From NCBI GenBank assembly GCA_030407085.1, contig CM059583.1:44949001-45013000 (forward strand): a stretch of DNA of 64,000 nt, written 5' to 3'. The notes under the pieces were generated by a model. It had not been told where the DNA came from, did no database searches, and saw only the letters and a list, made by a program, of their open reading frames with translations. The stretch is from Trichopria drosophilae. Lineage: Eukaryota; Arthropoda; Insecta; Hymenoptera; Diapriidae. Shown piece after piece: positions 9,395-21,388 of the stretch (the stretch's first letter is position 1; every line of letters begins with the position of its first letter). A program made the position numbers and the translations under genes.

Positions 9395-12300
9395 CTGCAA
9401 TAATTAATCGTGTTTAATTACATAATACACTGATAAGTATGAAGTGCAATAAAAAGGGGTGTAATATTTTCACAGTAAATCAATGAACGTTTAACTAGCC
9501 TAACCTATTTATCAATATTCGCATTTATTTATATTATCTATTTATTGTCGGTTTGTTATAGGACTTATACCGCAAGGAGCGATTAATAATCACGCTCGAT
9601 TTATGTCACGTCGACTTGATTAGTTGTAACCAGATGTTGCGGAACAAACGTCTAGTCGTATATTTATGAATTTCAATATTATTATTGTTGTAGGTAAAAT
9701 TAATGGCGTGTGGTATTTGAAGTAAACAAATTCAAGGTATGAAATTAGTAATTAACCATCTTGCATTCAGAATTCTTTTGCTGCCTTTGAAATAATTGGT
9801 ACAATTTTATTTTCTTTCCAACAAAATTGTCTTCCTATTTGTGCAATACAATATTTAATATAATAACTCATTTTGCAGATCATCAATTTCATAACGTTTT
9901 AAAAAACCTCTGTTAAATAAATGTGAACATGCAATAACCAACAAGCTTTTCACTAATTATTTTAAGATCATCAATTTGCTACTGATAAGTACAGCAAAAA
10001 ATCATTAATGATAACTAAAATTAATTAAAAAAAAAATATGCGATTGTTCCCTACAATAGTCTTCACAAAAGATAATAACAACCATACATATAATATATTG
10101 ATTTATTAGTTTGTTTCGAAATGTGGTCGAAATGATTAATCATTAATCATTTCTTTAGTAAATGTAAAAGCTTATATTATTGTAATGGCATTTTCAATCT
10201 GTTAAATCATTTCATTTACAACGAATGCATACCATACAGATGTCGAGTATTAATGTTCGCTTGTTGAATTTATAAGGGTATCCTGTAATGTCAAATATAT
10301 ATGTTAAAAAACCTTTGACAAGATTAAAAATATTTGTTTTCAAATATCAAAAGTGTATTTTATTAATAAAAAAATAAAACATAAATCGTGAAACTTGAAT
10401 TGCAGTACTTTTTATTATGCATAGAGTAAAAATTTGTTTACACTCGATTGGGCTTTACTCTTACAGCGATAAAAATTTAATTTGAAACGATGAGATCGCT
10501 ATTTGTATTCTCTATTAAACCTTCTAATTAAATAATGGCTTGCTTGTTGATATTTACATTTTTCTCTTTCTTTAATAAGTTAACTCTTGGTTATAAAACT
10601 TATTTTGCTTTCTGCTATTTTTGAAAATGACATCCCTTGATAATAAAGATTGCTAAACAATATGATTGAAATGTTTGCGATTTTAATTTTCTGCTGATAG
10701 CATTTGCATTGATTGTTCCCACAAACTTATGTATGCTGTGTTAGAGATTAACTTGTTACATCGTGCAAACAGAATTCTATAGACACGAGGTAGTGTACTA
10801 GTTGAGAAACTTCAGATTTTGATATAGATTTTGCATTTAGAAGGATATTACTTGTTTGGTTAAGTGGAACTGGTTGTCAGTAAATTGATATTTTGTCTTA
10901 ATCGCAGACTATAATATTACGGAAATTTCAATTGTCGAATTAGAAAGTTAACTCTATGTTCTATTTAGAGAAACAAGTAGTTCACAATTTAGTTTACTAT
11001 AAGTTATTGCATAGATGAATTTTTATAAAATTGAAATCTAACCATAACGGAAGTATTGCTAAATATTTTCCTTAAATAATATGATTAACATTCTATCAGT
11101 TGTTTATTATTATTTCTTTCCTAAAATTATTTTAAATAATGATTGTCATAATTGCGAAGAACAATTTTTTAAATACAGGTGAAATGCGATAAAAAATTGT
11201 TTAAAAATAAATGTTATCTAACACGTATCAGGATAACGAAGTAATATTTAACAACAGTGGAGTATTAAAATGATTAACCTAATACAGTAATATGATCCCA
11301 ACAATAGATTACAATAGCCGTTTAGAATATGTGAGAACTTAATAAGATAAATGTATAACTTATTTTTTAATAAGAAACATAGAAATATCTTGCTTATTAA
11401 ATTGCAGTTATTATATAAAATTACGTACTAATAAATAAATTATTTCACTAATTTTACTTCTTTCAATTTGCATAACAAAGTAACTTAAATTTCTTAAAGT
11501 GATAAGGCAGATAAATCTGTACCCATTTGATATTACGTACATAAGATTGATGGAATAATCGATAAACAACTTAAGAGTACAAGGCAACTTTAATAATGAA
11601 TAGTTTTCGAGTTCATAGGTACTTCGATAAAATCAATGAAGTCACAGAAGCCAATGTAATTTATGTTTCTAATATATATCCTACGCAACACATGAGATTT
11701 GCACTGTTTTGATAAACTTGTATTAAGAAGAATTCGTTTGCAAACATGCAACATAGTTAGCAAAGGACTACAACGTTCAAGAATTCTTAAATGTCAATAC
11801 ATTACTTTCGTGAAGTATTGAATCATATCATTGAAACAAGTAATTATATTTTTTGGCAAAAGTACTTATAAAATTAGTATGTTATATGGGATATTAAAAA
11901 TCATTCATAAATATCGAATTTTGGAAAATTGGAATAAACAGCTTTTAAAGGATTGCCGGATGATAATAATTAAATTTATTGTAAACAGTTTTGAAGTTTA
12001 TTACTCACTTTTTACTGATTCATAAATTCACAGAATTTATGTTTTCATTTCTGCATAAACCGACTTCCATATGATTTGTAATAGAAATAAAATTGACATA
12101 TAACATAAAAAATACAGGAATAAGTTCCTACAATACTAAGTATTATTAATCAAACAAATAAAACTAGGTGTATTTATAACTTTAATGTAGTTATAAATTT
12201 AATACTATTTGCTAACTGAGAATAGTATAATTTTACAGATACAGATATTTGTGTTTTCGTAAACTAAAACACGATGTTTTATTTACTAATCATTGTGTAT

Positions 12301-12604
12301 GGGTTTCATCTTATTGAATTATATTATCGTATAAAGTTTTAGGATTGATGGTCATCTACTCATATTTCATTTGATAAATATCTTCGTAAAGTTTCTCCGA
12401 TGCAACCATTCTGAATATTTTGTCTGCATGGAACACTACCATAATTGAAATAGACATAGCTGATGCCATTTTAGTAGCGGTAGTTATAAAATTATGTTCG
12501 ATCTATATTTATAATCGTCATAACTGTTCGTTTATCTCTGGAGTCTATAGATGAAATATAGTCAATTTTACTATCTCACTGACCTATAGTAATTAAAATG
12601 ATTC
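9395..12604 (-). other. Groucho intron, AT-rich
   Basis: Non-coding intron sequence with one near-perfect 23-bp palindrome at 10130-10152. The 64-codon plus-strand frame at 11831-12025 is AT-driven, has no recognisable motif and is not called. Nothing else structured was seen before the fold-back element at 12605. Confidence 0.6.
10130..10152. repeat. AT-rich 23-bp palindrome with ATTA cores
   Basis: AAATGATTAATC is followed by ATTAATCATTT. Only the central base breaks perfect symmetry. It holds several overlapping ATTA/TAAT cores of the type bound by homeodomain proteins. Being palindromic in a very AT-rich intron it may simply be chance; a regulatory role is speculation. Confidence 0.35.
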
Positions 12605-12908
12605 AAAGGAGGATGCCCTCCAGTATAAATGTTTTTCGCCCCGGAAATCGTTGCTGAAGTCGCAGATAATACATAGAAAATACAGTAATCAAAGTAGTAA
12701 CAGTCTGTTTATAATACTTACAAAAGATTGCGGACTATTACTACTTAGATTATTGTTTTTTTCTATGTAAAATGCGCGACTTCAACAACTATTTTTCAAA
12801 CTTTCTCACGTAATAAAAAACACTACTTTGGTATTAGGTGTTAGCTCTTATTATACTCTAACCGAATTTATCAGTTTAGGAGGTTCCATCTCAGGGGCAT
12901 CTTCCTTT
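12605..12908. mobile_element. Fold-back MITE family F, copy 1 (internally shortened)
   Basis: Begins AAAGGAGGATGCCC and ends GGGGCATCTTCCTTT, which are inverted ends. The middle has AAGTAGTAACAGTCTG on the left arm and CGGACTATTACTACTTAG on the right arm. The block GTGTTAGCTCTTATTATACTC on the right matches the copies at 15.4 and 36.1 kb. The left arm lacks the AGAACTAACACCTAAT section present in those copies, so this one has an internal deletion. No ORF is present. Confidence 0.75.
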
Positions 12909-14971
12909 AGAAGTTAGATTTGCTCTATTAATAAAAATAGTAATTTAACTGCATATTTCAATGCATTTATCTACTTATATTCACTTAATTAATATTAACT
13001 GTATAAAAGGACTTAAAAATAAATGTAGTTTATTTCATTATTTTCCAGTGAACTACCCAATGCTTGTTGCATCTATCAATTAAATACTTTTATGTACATT
13101 GCAAGCAGTTACATTTTTTTACCAAGTACTTGGGTTAACTATTCCTTAATATCACATGAAGGTCTCAGGAAGATTACATGAACCTTACGTTGTAATATTA
13201 CACGATGTTTTCAGAACCTTTCTAGAATATTAGAATTAGAGTATATGAAGGTGTAATGCTTTAACCGGCATCAGGTAGTAATTATTATCATAATATGATT
13301 AGGACAACCGTTTTATAATTGGCATAACTAAATACACTCAATGGCACTTATTATTGTTATTCAAGTAACTATTTATATGCCGAGAAGACTCTGATTTTGC
13401 CCACTCTACTATTTATTACATGTACGTATTTAAATTTTAAGGAAAATGTTATTTTTTTCAATTTTATTCTTCACCATAGTTATGTTATTAAATTAGAATT
13501 AAAATATCATCGTATTTAACAAAGGGCATTTAAAATAGTTGTATAATAATAAAAATATAGAAAAAATATTTGTAATTTAGGTCTGTAAAAATTGTTCAAT
13601 TTTTCATATCATTAATGTTGCAGAAATATTAAATTCATAATTAGAAGCAAATTTCTTGTTATTATCAATATTTATAAAACATGTAGATTATTAAATGGTT
13701 TATTAAATATGTATAAAGTTTTTATCGATGAAATAAAATTATGCTTATTTATAAAACATATTCCATTAACGTTTTCCAATTTTAATTCCAATTTTATGAT
13801 CCTCGCAATCGGTAGTCTGTCGACCAGAGCTAAAAGTACCTCGGTTCTAAGCAAATACGGATAATTTCTTTCCGTGTGTTTAGACACTGGTAACTAGAAT
13901 TACATTAAACTTCAGATCGCATTAAAATAAATTTTAAATTAATGTAAATCACGTTTCAATCGAGATCTATCAGAATTGGATTTCAACGTAAATTTCATTA
14001 TTATTACTATGAAAATAGAAAATCCAATATTAGCTTATTTATGCATAGATTCTCCTGAAATCAAATATTTTCTTTTATTAAGATAAATTATCAGTCGATA
14101 TTACAAATGTAACAATTGACTATTAAAATAAGGAACATTTATTTTTTTGAACGTATTATTAGAATATAGTGGTTGGTAAATTATTAAAAAGAAAAGCACT
14201 AAAAAAATAATAAAGTACGTAAAAAGTAAAAATGGAAAGATGAAGCTATTAGATTTCAACGTTAGAGATAAGGATATAATGATAATAAAAAGTATCTAAT
14301 TATAAAAACAGACACTGTTTACGACTACATTTTAAAATATATAGAAATTTTTATTTTTAATAGTATCTGGAAAAGGATCACCTGAATATGATATCAAATT
14401 TTGCTTACGATGAAAATAGTAGTTTATGCAACTAGTGCGTAAAGTGTCACGTGAAGTATACTATCTTTTACTTAAGTTTTGTGCGTGAAGTTAATGCGTG
14501 AAGTATCACATAAAAAGGTATCGCGCACTCAAGTAAATGCCTGAATTAAGAAAGTATTTTTTATATTTAACGAAAGTTTTATCTTTTCAATAAATCTTAC
14601 AGGATTTAAAAAATGACTTTCTTTATTCAAACAAATATTAATCTGCCGCTTTTCCAAAAAATATTTGCTTAATTAAGAAATCGCTAAACCGATCCCATCG
14701 ACAATTCTAACCTAAAAAACATAACAGTAACCAAGGCGTAATTTTATGGCGCTTTTCCATGTTTGTCATGAATGCATATCAAATACAATGGAGATCGGTT
14801 TAGAATTTGGCCAGAATTTCCAAAAATACCCTTTTGTAATAGTCATGTATTTCACGTTGTTTTTAAATGACCGTGAATTTTTTTCTTGTAAATTTCCGAT
14901 GTACATTATTTTAATAGTTCGTTTTTCCCATAAATGTTGTTGCCCACTTTAAAAATGCACTCAAATTGTAA
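12909..14971 (-). other. Groucho intron, AT-rich, no feature seen
   Basis: Intron sequence with no exon-like segment. A small cluster of GTGCGTGAAGT/GTGCGTAAAGT strings lies at about 14435-14500, and similar strings recur near 21905-22060; they may mark an old short repeat. The minus-strand frame at 13672-13887 shows no domain. Confidence 0.5.
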
Positions 14972-15138
14972 CCCTGGTAGAAAACAACATCTGCCATGCT
15001 AGTATTAGACAGGAGCACTAAATCATTACGTTTTTTCCAGAATTTGGTGCAATGTGCATGCGTGTCTAGATAAAACGTGACGAATCAGTATTAGCTCCTG
15101 TCTAGTGCTAGTATTGCTGAATTTGATTTCTACTAGGG
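14972..15138. mobile_element. Small inverted-repeat MITE (about 167 bp)
   Basis: Outer ends CCCTGGTAGAAA and, inverted, TTTCTACTAGGG enclose a second inverted pair: TAGTATTAGACAGGAGC on the left and GCTCCTGTCTAGTGCTA on the right. The whole element folds into a long imperfect hairpin. No ORF. The flanking bases allow a TA duplication (TAA before, CTA at the right border), but the exact edge is uncertain. Confidence 0.6.
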
Positions 15139-15401
15139 AATTCGCAGTGAATTTACCTTGGAACATATAATTATTAATGAAAATACGACATTGGTAAAAG
15201 AGAATTTGATTAATATGTCAAGTTAGGATTTAGCCTCTCTTTCGGTAAGAATATTGTTAACCTAAAGAATTGCATTTTCCGTTTGATATCAGAAAGTAAA
15301 GAATAATTAGCAGTTGACTGCAAAAAATAAGCGGTGAAATAAACAAAAACTTGGATCAGTAATTATGAATAATCGTTTAAAAATTGCAGAAATTTATACG
15401 A

Positions 15402-15813
15402 AGGAGGAGCCCATGAGTATAGATGGTTTCCACCTTCGAGATGGAACCTCCGAAACTGACAAATTCCGGTAGAGGATAATGGGAACTAACACCTAATGCA
15501 AAATTCGATTGTTTTATCATATGGGAAAATGTAAAAAGTCGCGGATTATACAAAAAAAAAATGCTGGAAATCTAAGTAGTAACAGTCCGCACCTACTGCG
15601 AACAACACGCAGTGCGGCCTATTACTACTGAAATTACTGCATTTTGCTATGTATAATCCGCCGCTTTAAAGGCATTTTTTTAAACTTTCCCAGATAATAA
15701 AACAATCGAATTTTCCATTAAGTGTTAGTTCTCATCATACTCTACTCGAATTTGTCGGTTCGGAGGTTCCATCTCGAGGACGGAAACCACCTATACTCAT
15801 GGGCATCCTCCTT
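15402..15813. mobile_element. Fold-back MITE family F, copy 2 (most complete)
   Basis: Nearly the whole 412 bp is one imperfect palindrome. The left end reads AAGGAGGAGCCCATGAGTAT and the right end ATACTCATGGGCATCCTCCTT. Inside lie GATGGAACCTCCGAA against TTCGGAGGTTCCATC, AGAACTAACAC-type blocks, CGCGGATTATAC against TATAATCCGC, and AAGTAGTAACAGTCCGC against GCGGCCTATTACTACT around the centre near 15600. Flanks TTATACG and TTATCCG could be an imperfect target duplication. It is non-coding, so it must have relied on a transposase encoded elsewhere. Confidence 0.8.
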
Positions 15814-16093
15814 TTATCCGAAAATATACTTAATTTTACTTATATATAATCTTGTCAATCGGAAATGTTGAATTGCTTAGTACAGAAGAGTATTCGATAA
15901 ATTTTCAAAGTATTTTCTAAACATATTTTTTAATGAATTTTGAATAAACAAAAGCATTACTTTAGACATGAATAGTATTAAATGTTTTGTAAAGAGGCTT
16001 GCATTATCATTCCAAGGATCCACAGGGGCCCAATTCTTGCGACGTAAATCGATAAAAAATGGGTTTATTGAAATCTTAATTTTTTTAACTTAC

Positions 16094-16168
16094 CCCAATA
16101 ATAGCATTTAGTTCACCCATCGTGACTTGCTTGGCCCTCTCCACGGCACTAGCCACTTGTTGTTGATG
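16094..16168 (-). CDS. gro: Groucho/TLE exon: end of Q (tetramerisation) domain
   Basis: A 75-nt, phase-0 exon of 25 codons, between acceptor TTGCAG (16174-16169) and donor GTAAGT (16093-16088) on the minus strand. It encodes [20 protein letters not shown] followed by NAIIG. This is the second amphipathic helix of the Q domain, which drives Groucho tetramer formation and binding of some partners; the fly protein has a closely similar [21 protein letters not shown]. The exon is separated by a 98-bp intron from the preceding one, and the two together give an uninterrupted Q-domain sequence. The next spliced segment is either the microexon at 9362-9394 or, by skipping, the exon at 6313-6678. Confidence 0.95.
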
Positions 16169-16266
16169 CTGCAAGCCATGCTATCATTATCGCGTCGTCG
16201 TCTCTTTCGAGCATAAAAAGGACTCGCGCCCCCTTTACGCGACTACATACAAAAACAAGAACTCAC
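16169..16266 (-). other. gro: 98-bp Groucho intron
   Basis: A short GT-AG intron between the two Q-domain exons (GTGAGT at its 5' end, TTGCAG at its 3' end, minus strand). It is more GC-rich than the larger introns and contains no repeat. Confidence 0.9.
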
Positions 16267-16329
16267 CTCTTGCGCCAAGAACGGCAAAAGCTGGGCGATG
16301 ATCGCGTTTAGCCGTTTCGCTATCTCCGT
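16267..16329 (-). CDS. gro: Groucho/TLE exon: middle of Q (tetramerisation) domain
   Basis: A 63-nt, phase-0 exon of 21 codons, between acceptor TTTCAG (just above 16329) and donor GTGAGT (16266-16261) on the minus strand. It encodes TEIAKRLNAIIAQLLPFLAQ plus a final Glu. It matches the TEIAKRLN..I.QLLPFL segment conserved from fly Groucho to vertebrate TLE proteins, in the first helix of the Q domain. The start codon and the preceding conserved segments (the IKEEF and MQRHYVMYYEMSYGL regions) should lie upstream, at higher coordinates. I searched by eye for their reverse complements to the end of the window and did not find them. Confidence 0.95.
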
Positions 16330-18009
16330 CTGAAATCAAGAAAACGAATTTGTTAAACAATTGCTTAGTTAATTCATACTTTGAGTATTTATATTGGTAA
16401 TATTTACTTTACAAATTTATGATTTTGGGCATTTTTTATAAATAATTAAAGGATAATTTCGAACATTCTTCAAGTATAAAAGGATGTAAAGATATCATAA
16501 TTTTATCCATAATTTGCTTAGTTATGCAGGATAAATCCTTTTATCCTTATTCAGCACTTATAAAAATAATTTAATTTCCCTGTTAAGTGGAAACCCCTAA
16601 CTACTTTAGGTCAATGGATTTTCCAGGTATATTTTGTAATAGAATGAATCCGAGGAGTATATTTTTTGCTGGTGAAATATTGGCGATATTTCCAACACTC
16701 TCCATTATTAATTTTATAAGTAACAAGTAATAACGTTTAAGGAATACAACTTGTTTAATAGTGCCGGTATCTTTAAAATTTTAAAGGGAACCCTTATTTC
16801 TGATTACAGATTTCGCTTCTTCAGAGAAAGATACGAATACTTTATGTACCATTAGGGTCATTTTTGTTGGTAGATGGCGCTGTAATAATCGAAATGAATA
16901 TTTACAAAATCTCGAGATATTCTCAACCTGGAGTTTAATGGGAAGGAAGGGTAACTTTTCGAAGGTTTCTTTATCTATCAAAGCTATTATACCCATTTAC
17001 AATGGAAGACATCAAACTGAGAAAAAAATTTAACATATTGAAAGCAAATATTTTTTAGAAGTACAACGTTGCTAAACAGGAAAATTTATTAGTTGAATGT
17101 ACCCAAGCAGAAATTTAATCCGGGCAAAATCAAGGCACTGGCCAGATAATGGGTAAGTTGCTGGAATGACGCAGGATACGCAATTCATGTAGTGTCCCGA
17201 TATTATACTGTCCAAATACTAGCTAGATCCAGTCTAGTCTTGCACTAAAAATCTTTTCAAAACTCTTCTCAATATTCCAATAAATTGGAATTACGCCGAA
17301 CTCTGATATTTCGAGTAAGTGTTTTTATTTGTGACCATGATAAGGTAGGTTTATATCATATTAATACTTAATAGTAACCCATGCAGCACATCTTATTGAA
17401 GATACCTTCACAAATATCATTCTCTTAATATCCTCAAAACAGCCTCAAGACATAAGGACGCCATAAGTCCGTCAATAAAACTATATTTTTTAATAATAAA
17501 AATTAACAGCCAAGAAAAGATGTATTTCAGTGTAGTACGATCAGAATCTTAAAATATAAAAATATTACCCATAAAAATTTTAAAAATTCAGGTCAAAAAC
17601 CACATTTAACTATCAATAATCGATTTCTTCAAAGATGCGAGGGTAGTGTGTGGTTTGCTAACCAATACTGTTAGCACGAGTTAGAATATAAAAAACTCAA
17701 CGCACACGTGTCTATGAATATTGCGGGGGGATCATTGACACGTTAATATGCGTTGGAATCATTTCCATTCGGTTAGGTCACGGGGCTTCTCCTCCACGTG
17801 ACTCGCCAGTTCCGACGACACAGGATATTTCATTAATATTTCTGCTCCGGAGAAGCGTAATTACATTGCCAAGTTTAATCGACACTCATTGACGACCCAG
17901 AAATCTTATGTATTTAGTGTTGGTGCATACATTGGTGCATTAGAAATTGGCGATATGAAATTTATATACATATTCTTAGGTAAATTCATTAATTTTTGTT
18001 TGTATTCAA
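16330..18009 (-). other. Start of the very large Groucho intron; GC-richer patch at 17.69-17.90 kb
   Basis: Upstream of the 16267-16329 exon the sequence becomes AT-rich intron. At about 17690-17900 there is a distinctly GC-richer stretch with CACGTG (17796-17801) and CACACGTG (17703-17710) E-boxes and a TGCTCCGGAGAAG string. I find no open frame or splice pair in it. It may be conserved regulatory DNA or old inserted DNA. Confidence 0.45.
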
Positions 18010-18013
18010 TTAA

Positions 18014-19133
18014 CCCTTTGAAGCACACATTTTGCTTTCCATGGAAAACGGTTGGAATTTATTATTCGGGGGTTTTCGAGGACGCTGATTACAGATATGA
18101 CCTCAGATTTTTAAAATTCAAAATGGCGGATCCAAGATGGTGGACCAAAGTAGGAAAAAGTTGCTTGATCGAGATAAAACTTGGTACACGGAAGTTGTCG
18201 GAATCGCTGCTTACGAATAAGGTCTTAAATGTTCAATATTGAAAATGCCGGATCCAAGATGGCGGATCTAAGATAGCGGACCAAACTAGGAAAAGGTTGC
18301 TTTATCGAGATGAAATTGGGAAATCGGGAGGGTTTTCGGGGTCGCTGATTACGAATGTGGCGCCGGATTTCCAATAATCAAAATGTCGGATCTAAGATTA
18401 GAATTTTAGGGCTTGAGTAAAAATTGGACCTCTAAAGCCCGCTCGAGGCTACACAATCGTTATGAGGCCATACAATTTTAGGGCCAAGAATCAAAAACAA
18501 AAAGAGCATAAAAAAATTAAAAAAGGTATAAAAAAATTAAAAAAAGCATAAAAAAATATTAAACAAAAAAAAACACAAAAAAGGTATAAACAAAAAACAA
18601 TGGAGCTAAAAGCTTTCTACGTCATCATCGTTAGATTTGGGTTATACCAAAGGTAAGCAGTCAAAGTCGGTAATATCTAATGTACAATTTTTCATCTAAA
18701 TTTTAGCATTTCTTAATCTTAAAAATCTTCAAAAATAGTTTCATCAAATTTTGAATGTTCCATCGTAGAGTTCTCAAAATTCAAAATGTATTACATATAC
18801 GTATTTCGGGGCGTCAAAAATCTTCGAATAAACGTTTCCAGGCATGAATACATGTTATATTTTTAATATTTGTACTGCCATTTTGAATTAGCCATTTTGA
18901 ATTTTGTAAATCTGACCCCGGATTCATTTTGAATGAAAAATATATTTTTTAGTGTTTGTTTATTTATAACACTTTTACAACAAATGCAATTTTAATATTA
19001 GTGGTATAATATTGGCAATAAATACCGTAGCTACTAGAAAAACCAACCAATATTTTTAAATACCTCAAAATTGAATATAGATAAATGAAATTATCTGGCA
19101 GAAAAGGTGGTCACTGAGAGGGACTTCAAAGGG
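18014..19133. mobile_element. TTAA-flanked element, copy 2 (1.12 kb)
   Basis: Lies between TTAA at 18010-18013 and TTAA at 19134-19137. Ends are CCCTTTGAAGCAC on the left and, inverted, ACTTCAAAGGG on the right. The left half has three plus-strand units with GGTTTTCG(A/G)GG, CGCTGATTACGAAT-like and AAATGGCGGATCCAAGATGG cores. The right half has GCCATTTTGAATTTTG in the opposite orientation near 18880-18910. The middle (18490-18600) is A-rich with repeated GTATAAAAAAATTAAAAAA-like strings. No intact transposase is present. Confidence 0.7.
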
Positions 19134-20050
19134 TTAAAGGGTGTCATAATTGACATCCATCCAAAGTAACCTGACCAAAAAATTTGAAAACAATATATAG
19201 GCATGTTTCTGGAACTTTTAACCTTTGGGGTACCATGAGTTTTAAGACATTAGGAAGTAGATATTTAATAGTTTTTATCAGAAGTTCCTTCAATTATCTA
19301 CTACTTGTGATAGTCACGTACATAAAATAATTATTCAATGCTTAAAAACAAATTTGAGGTAAAATAATGTTCTAATAATCGCAAGTTGCTGAGGGGTACC
19401 AAGTACACTTTCTTTTCATTCTCATTACATAAAATGTTGAGCGCGTATTGCAGGGACCCGATTATTTTTTTACATATATTTGGGACTGTGTCGAACATGA
19501 AAATGAACCATAAGAAGGTGTGCCTCATTTATAAACACGCAAGAAAAATTCATCAATTCGGGTATCTGTTATTTTTGAGAAAAAACATTTTCAGTCATTT
19601 TGTCCTTTTATTTTTTGAGCGCTTATCTTCATAAAAATTTATAGCATGGTAATGTTTCTATAGAACATAACAATTTCAAGAAATCTTGATTTTTGGATGT
19701 GCTTCATTTATAACAAATTTGACACGTATTTTAATATTGATGTTTTCAGCGTCACTCATTTTAAAAAACTATATTATCAGGTGGCACATTTACAAATTAA
19801 TTGATGACCCAGTTTATGGCCGCGTTAACGGTTTATCCAATTGTCTTAAAGATTTATCCAGATCGCTCAATAAATCTGTAACGAAATATAGGAGATAGCT
19901 CGGGAGATAGGTACAAATTATCTTTAATAAGAATGAGAAGTACGTGTTTCATGCCAATTTACGTTCCCTAGGCCACAATAAAATATAAAATTGCTATTGG
20001 AATACTAAATAGAAGGATAGAAGATCATTTTTGCAGAGAAATGTTATCGT
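19134..20050. other. Intron sequence between two TTAA elements, no feature
   Basis: AT-rich; frames of 65-82 codons on both strands (19331-19898) overlap each other in antisense and show no domain, so none is called. It could be older transposon sequence but I cannot show it. Confidence 0.4.
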
Positions 20051-20054
20051 TTAA

Positions 20055-20512
20055 ACCTTTCCGACACGGTGGCTACCGGAATTCAGTTGAAAATTTGAGT
20101 TTTAAACACAAAATAATGCTTTTGCGACACTTTTTTTAAATCCAATTTAAGCGGGGTTAAAGAAGTGTTTAACATTGTATTTAAGTCAATATTTATTTAA
20201 TATAACATTTTATAAACAAATTAACAACTAAAAATCATCATTTATATAGAAAAAATGCCTTCGCCGGCAAATGTTCAATTGGATTGAGATGAAACGGGGT
20301 ATTCGGGGGTTTTTGGGGTCGTTGATTCCGAACCTGAATTCAGATTTTGAAAATTTAAAATGGCGGCTTCAATATGGCCGATCAAAAATGTTAAAAATTA
20401 CCTGAACGAGATGAAACTGGGTACTCGGGGGTTTTCGGGGTCACTGATTACGAATCAGAACTCAGATTTCAGATGAAAAATGGTTCATCAGAAAAATGTG
20501 TGCCGGAAAGGG
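20055..20512. mobile_element. TTAA-flanked element, copy 3 (458 bp)
   Basis: Flanked by TTAA at 20051-20054 and 20513-20516. The left end ACCTTTCCGACACGG and the right end GTGTGCCGGAAAGGG are inverted repeats. Inside, two plus-strand units carry GGGTATTCGGGGGTTTTTGGGG, GTCGTTGATTCCGAA or TCACTGATTACGAATC, and TTAAAATGGCGGCTTCAATATGG-like sequence. It has no coding capacity. It is a short internally deleted relative of the copies at 7940 and 18014. Confidence 0.72.
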
Positions 20513-20764
20513 TTAAAATAATAGTTTATCAAATTTGTTGAAATAACAGAGACCAACGAGAGGTAGAATTCCGAAACAAGAATAGTAATTTCTGACTTAT
20601 TTTTTTATGCTAAATCCGAAACTGGCTACAGAATTAACCTACCACGTTAGGATTTTGAAATATCCTAGTGCAAAAGTTTAAAAACGGAAAATTATTTTTC
20701 TTTAACCATTTCAGATAATTTTTCCAAACTTCCAATTATCGATTTTTTATTAAATTTGATATAT

Positions 20765-21180
20765 TAGTGTTTTTCAGGTCGCTGATTGCGAATCCGCTAT
20801 CGAAATTTTAAAATTCAAAATAATAGTGATCAAATTGAATCCATCGTTCGAGGTCAAATTCGTAATTTTCAATCGCATTATTCGCCCCCCCCCCCTACTC
20901 TTATGCCGATTTTCATGAACATTTACCAATTTTGCAAGTTTCCATTCGGCATATTGAAACCGCCATTTTGAATTTCATAATTTGTCAAGTGATTCGTGAT
21001 CAGCGACCTCGAAATCCACCAAGTATCGAGTTTCATCTAAGTCAAGCAAGGATTCGGATTTTGATCCGCCATACAGGATCCGCCATTTTGAATTTCGAAA
21101 ATCTGACAATGGATTCGTAATCAGCGATGCCGAAACCCCCCGAGTACCAAATTTGGAGTCAATCACGTGAAAGAAAAAAT
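20765..21180. repeat. Truncated TTAA-family units in opposed orientation
   Basis: Near 20775 a plus-strand unit reads GGTCGCTGATTGCGAATCCG, then AAAATTCAAAAT. From about 20940 to 21160 two minus-strand units carry CCGCCATTTTGAATTTC, GATTCGT(G/A)ATCAGCGA and CCCCGAGTACCAA. A poly-C run lies between them at 20886-20896. I see no clean TTAA+CCC end on either side, so the element is degraded. Confidence 0.6.
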
Positions 21181-21388
21181 TCCTGACAAACTATTTGTGT
21201 AATTATTTATTTAATTAGTCGAGCATTTACAACAATTTAATGACGCGAACTTTTTTCATCGTTTTATATACCAACAAAACAAAAAATAATTTGAAAAAGA
21301 TTGTGCTTCTAAAAATATTTAATTTTTTTTTTTAACTAAAAAGTTAAAAGTTCCAGAGATATTCCTATATCTGGAAACAAATATTGTA

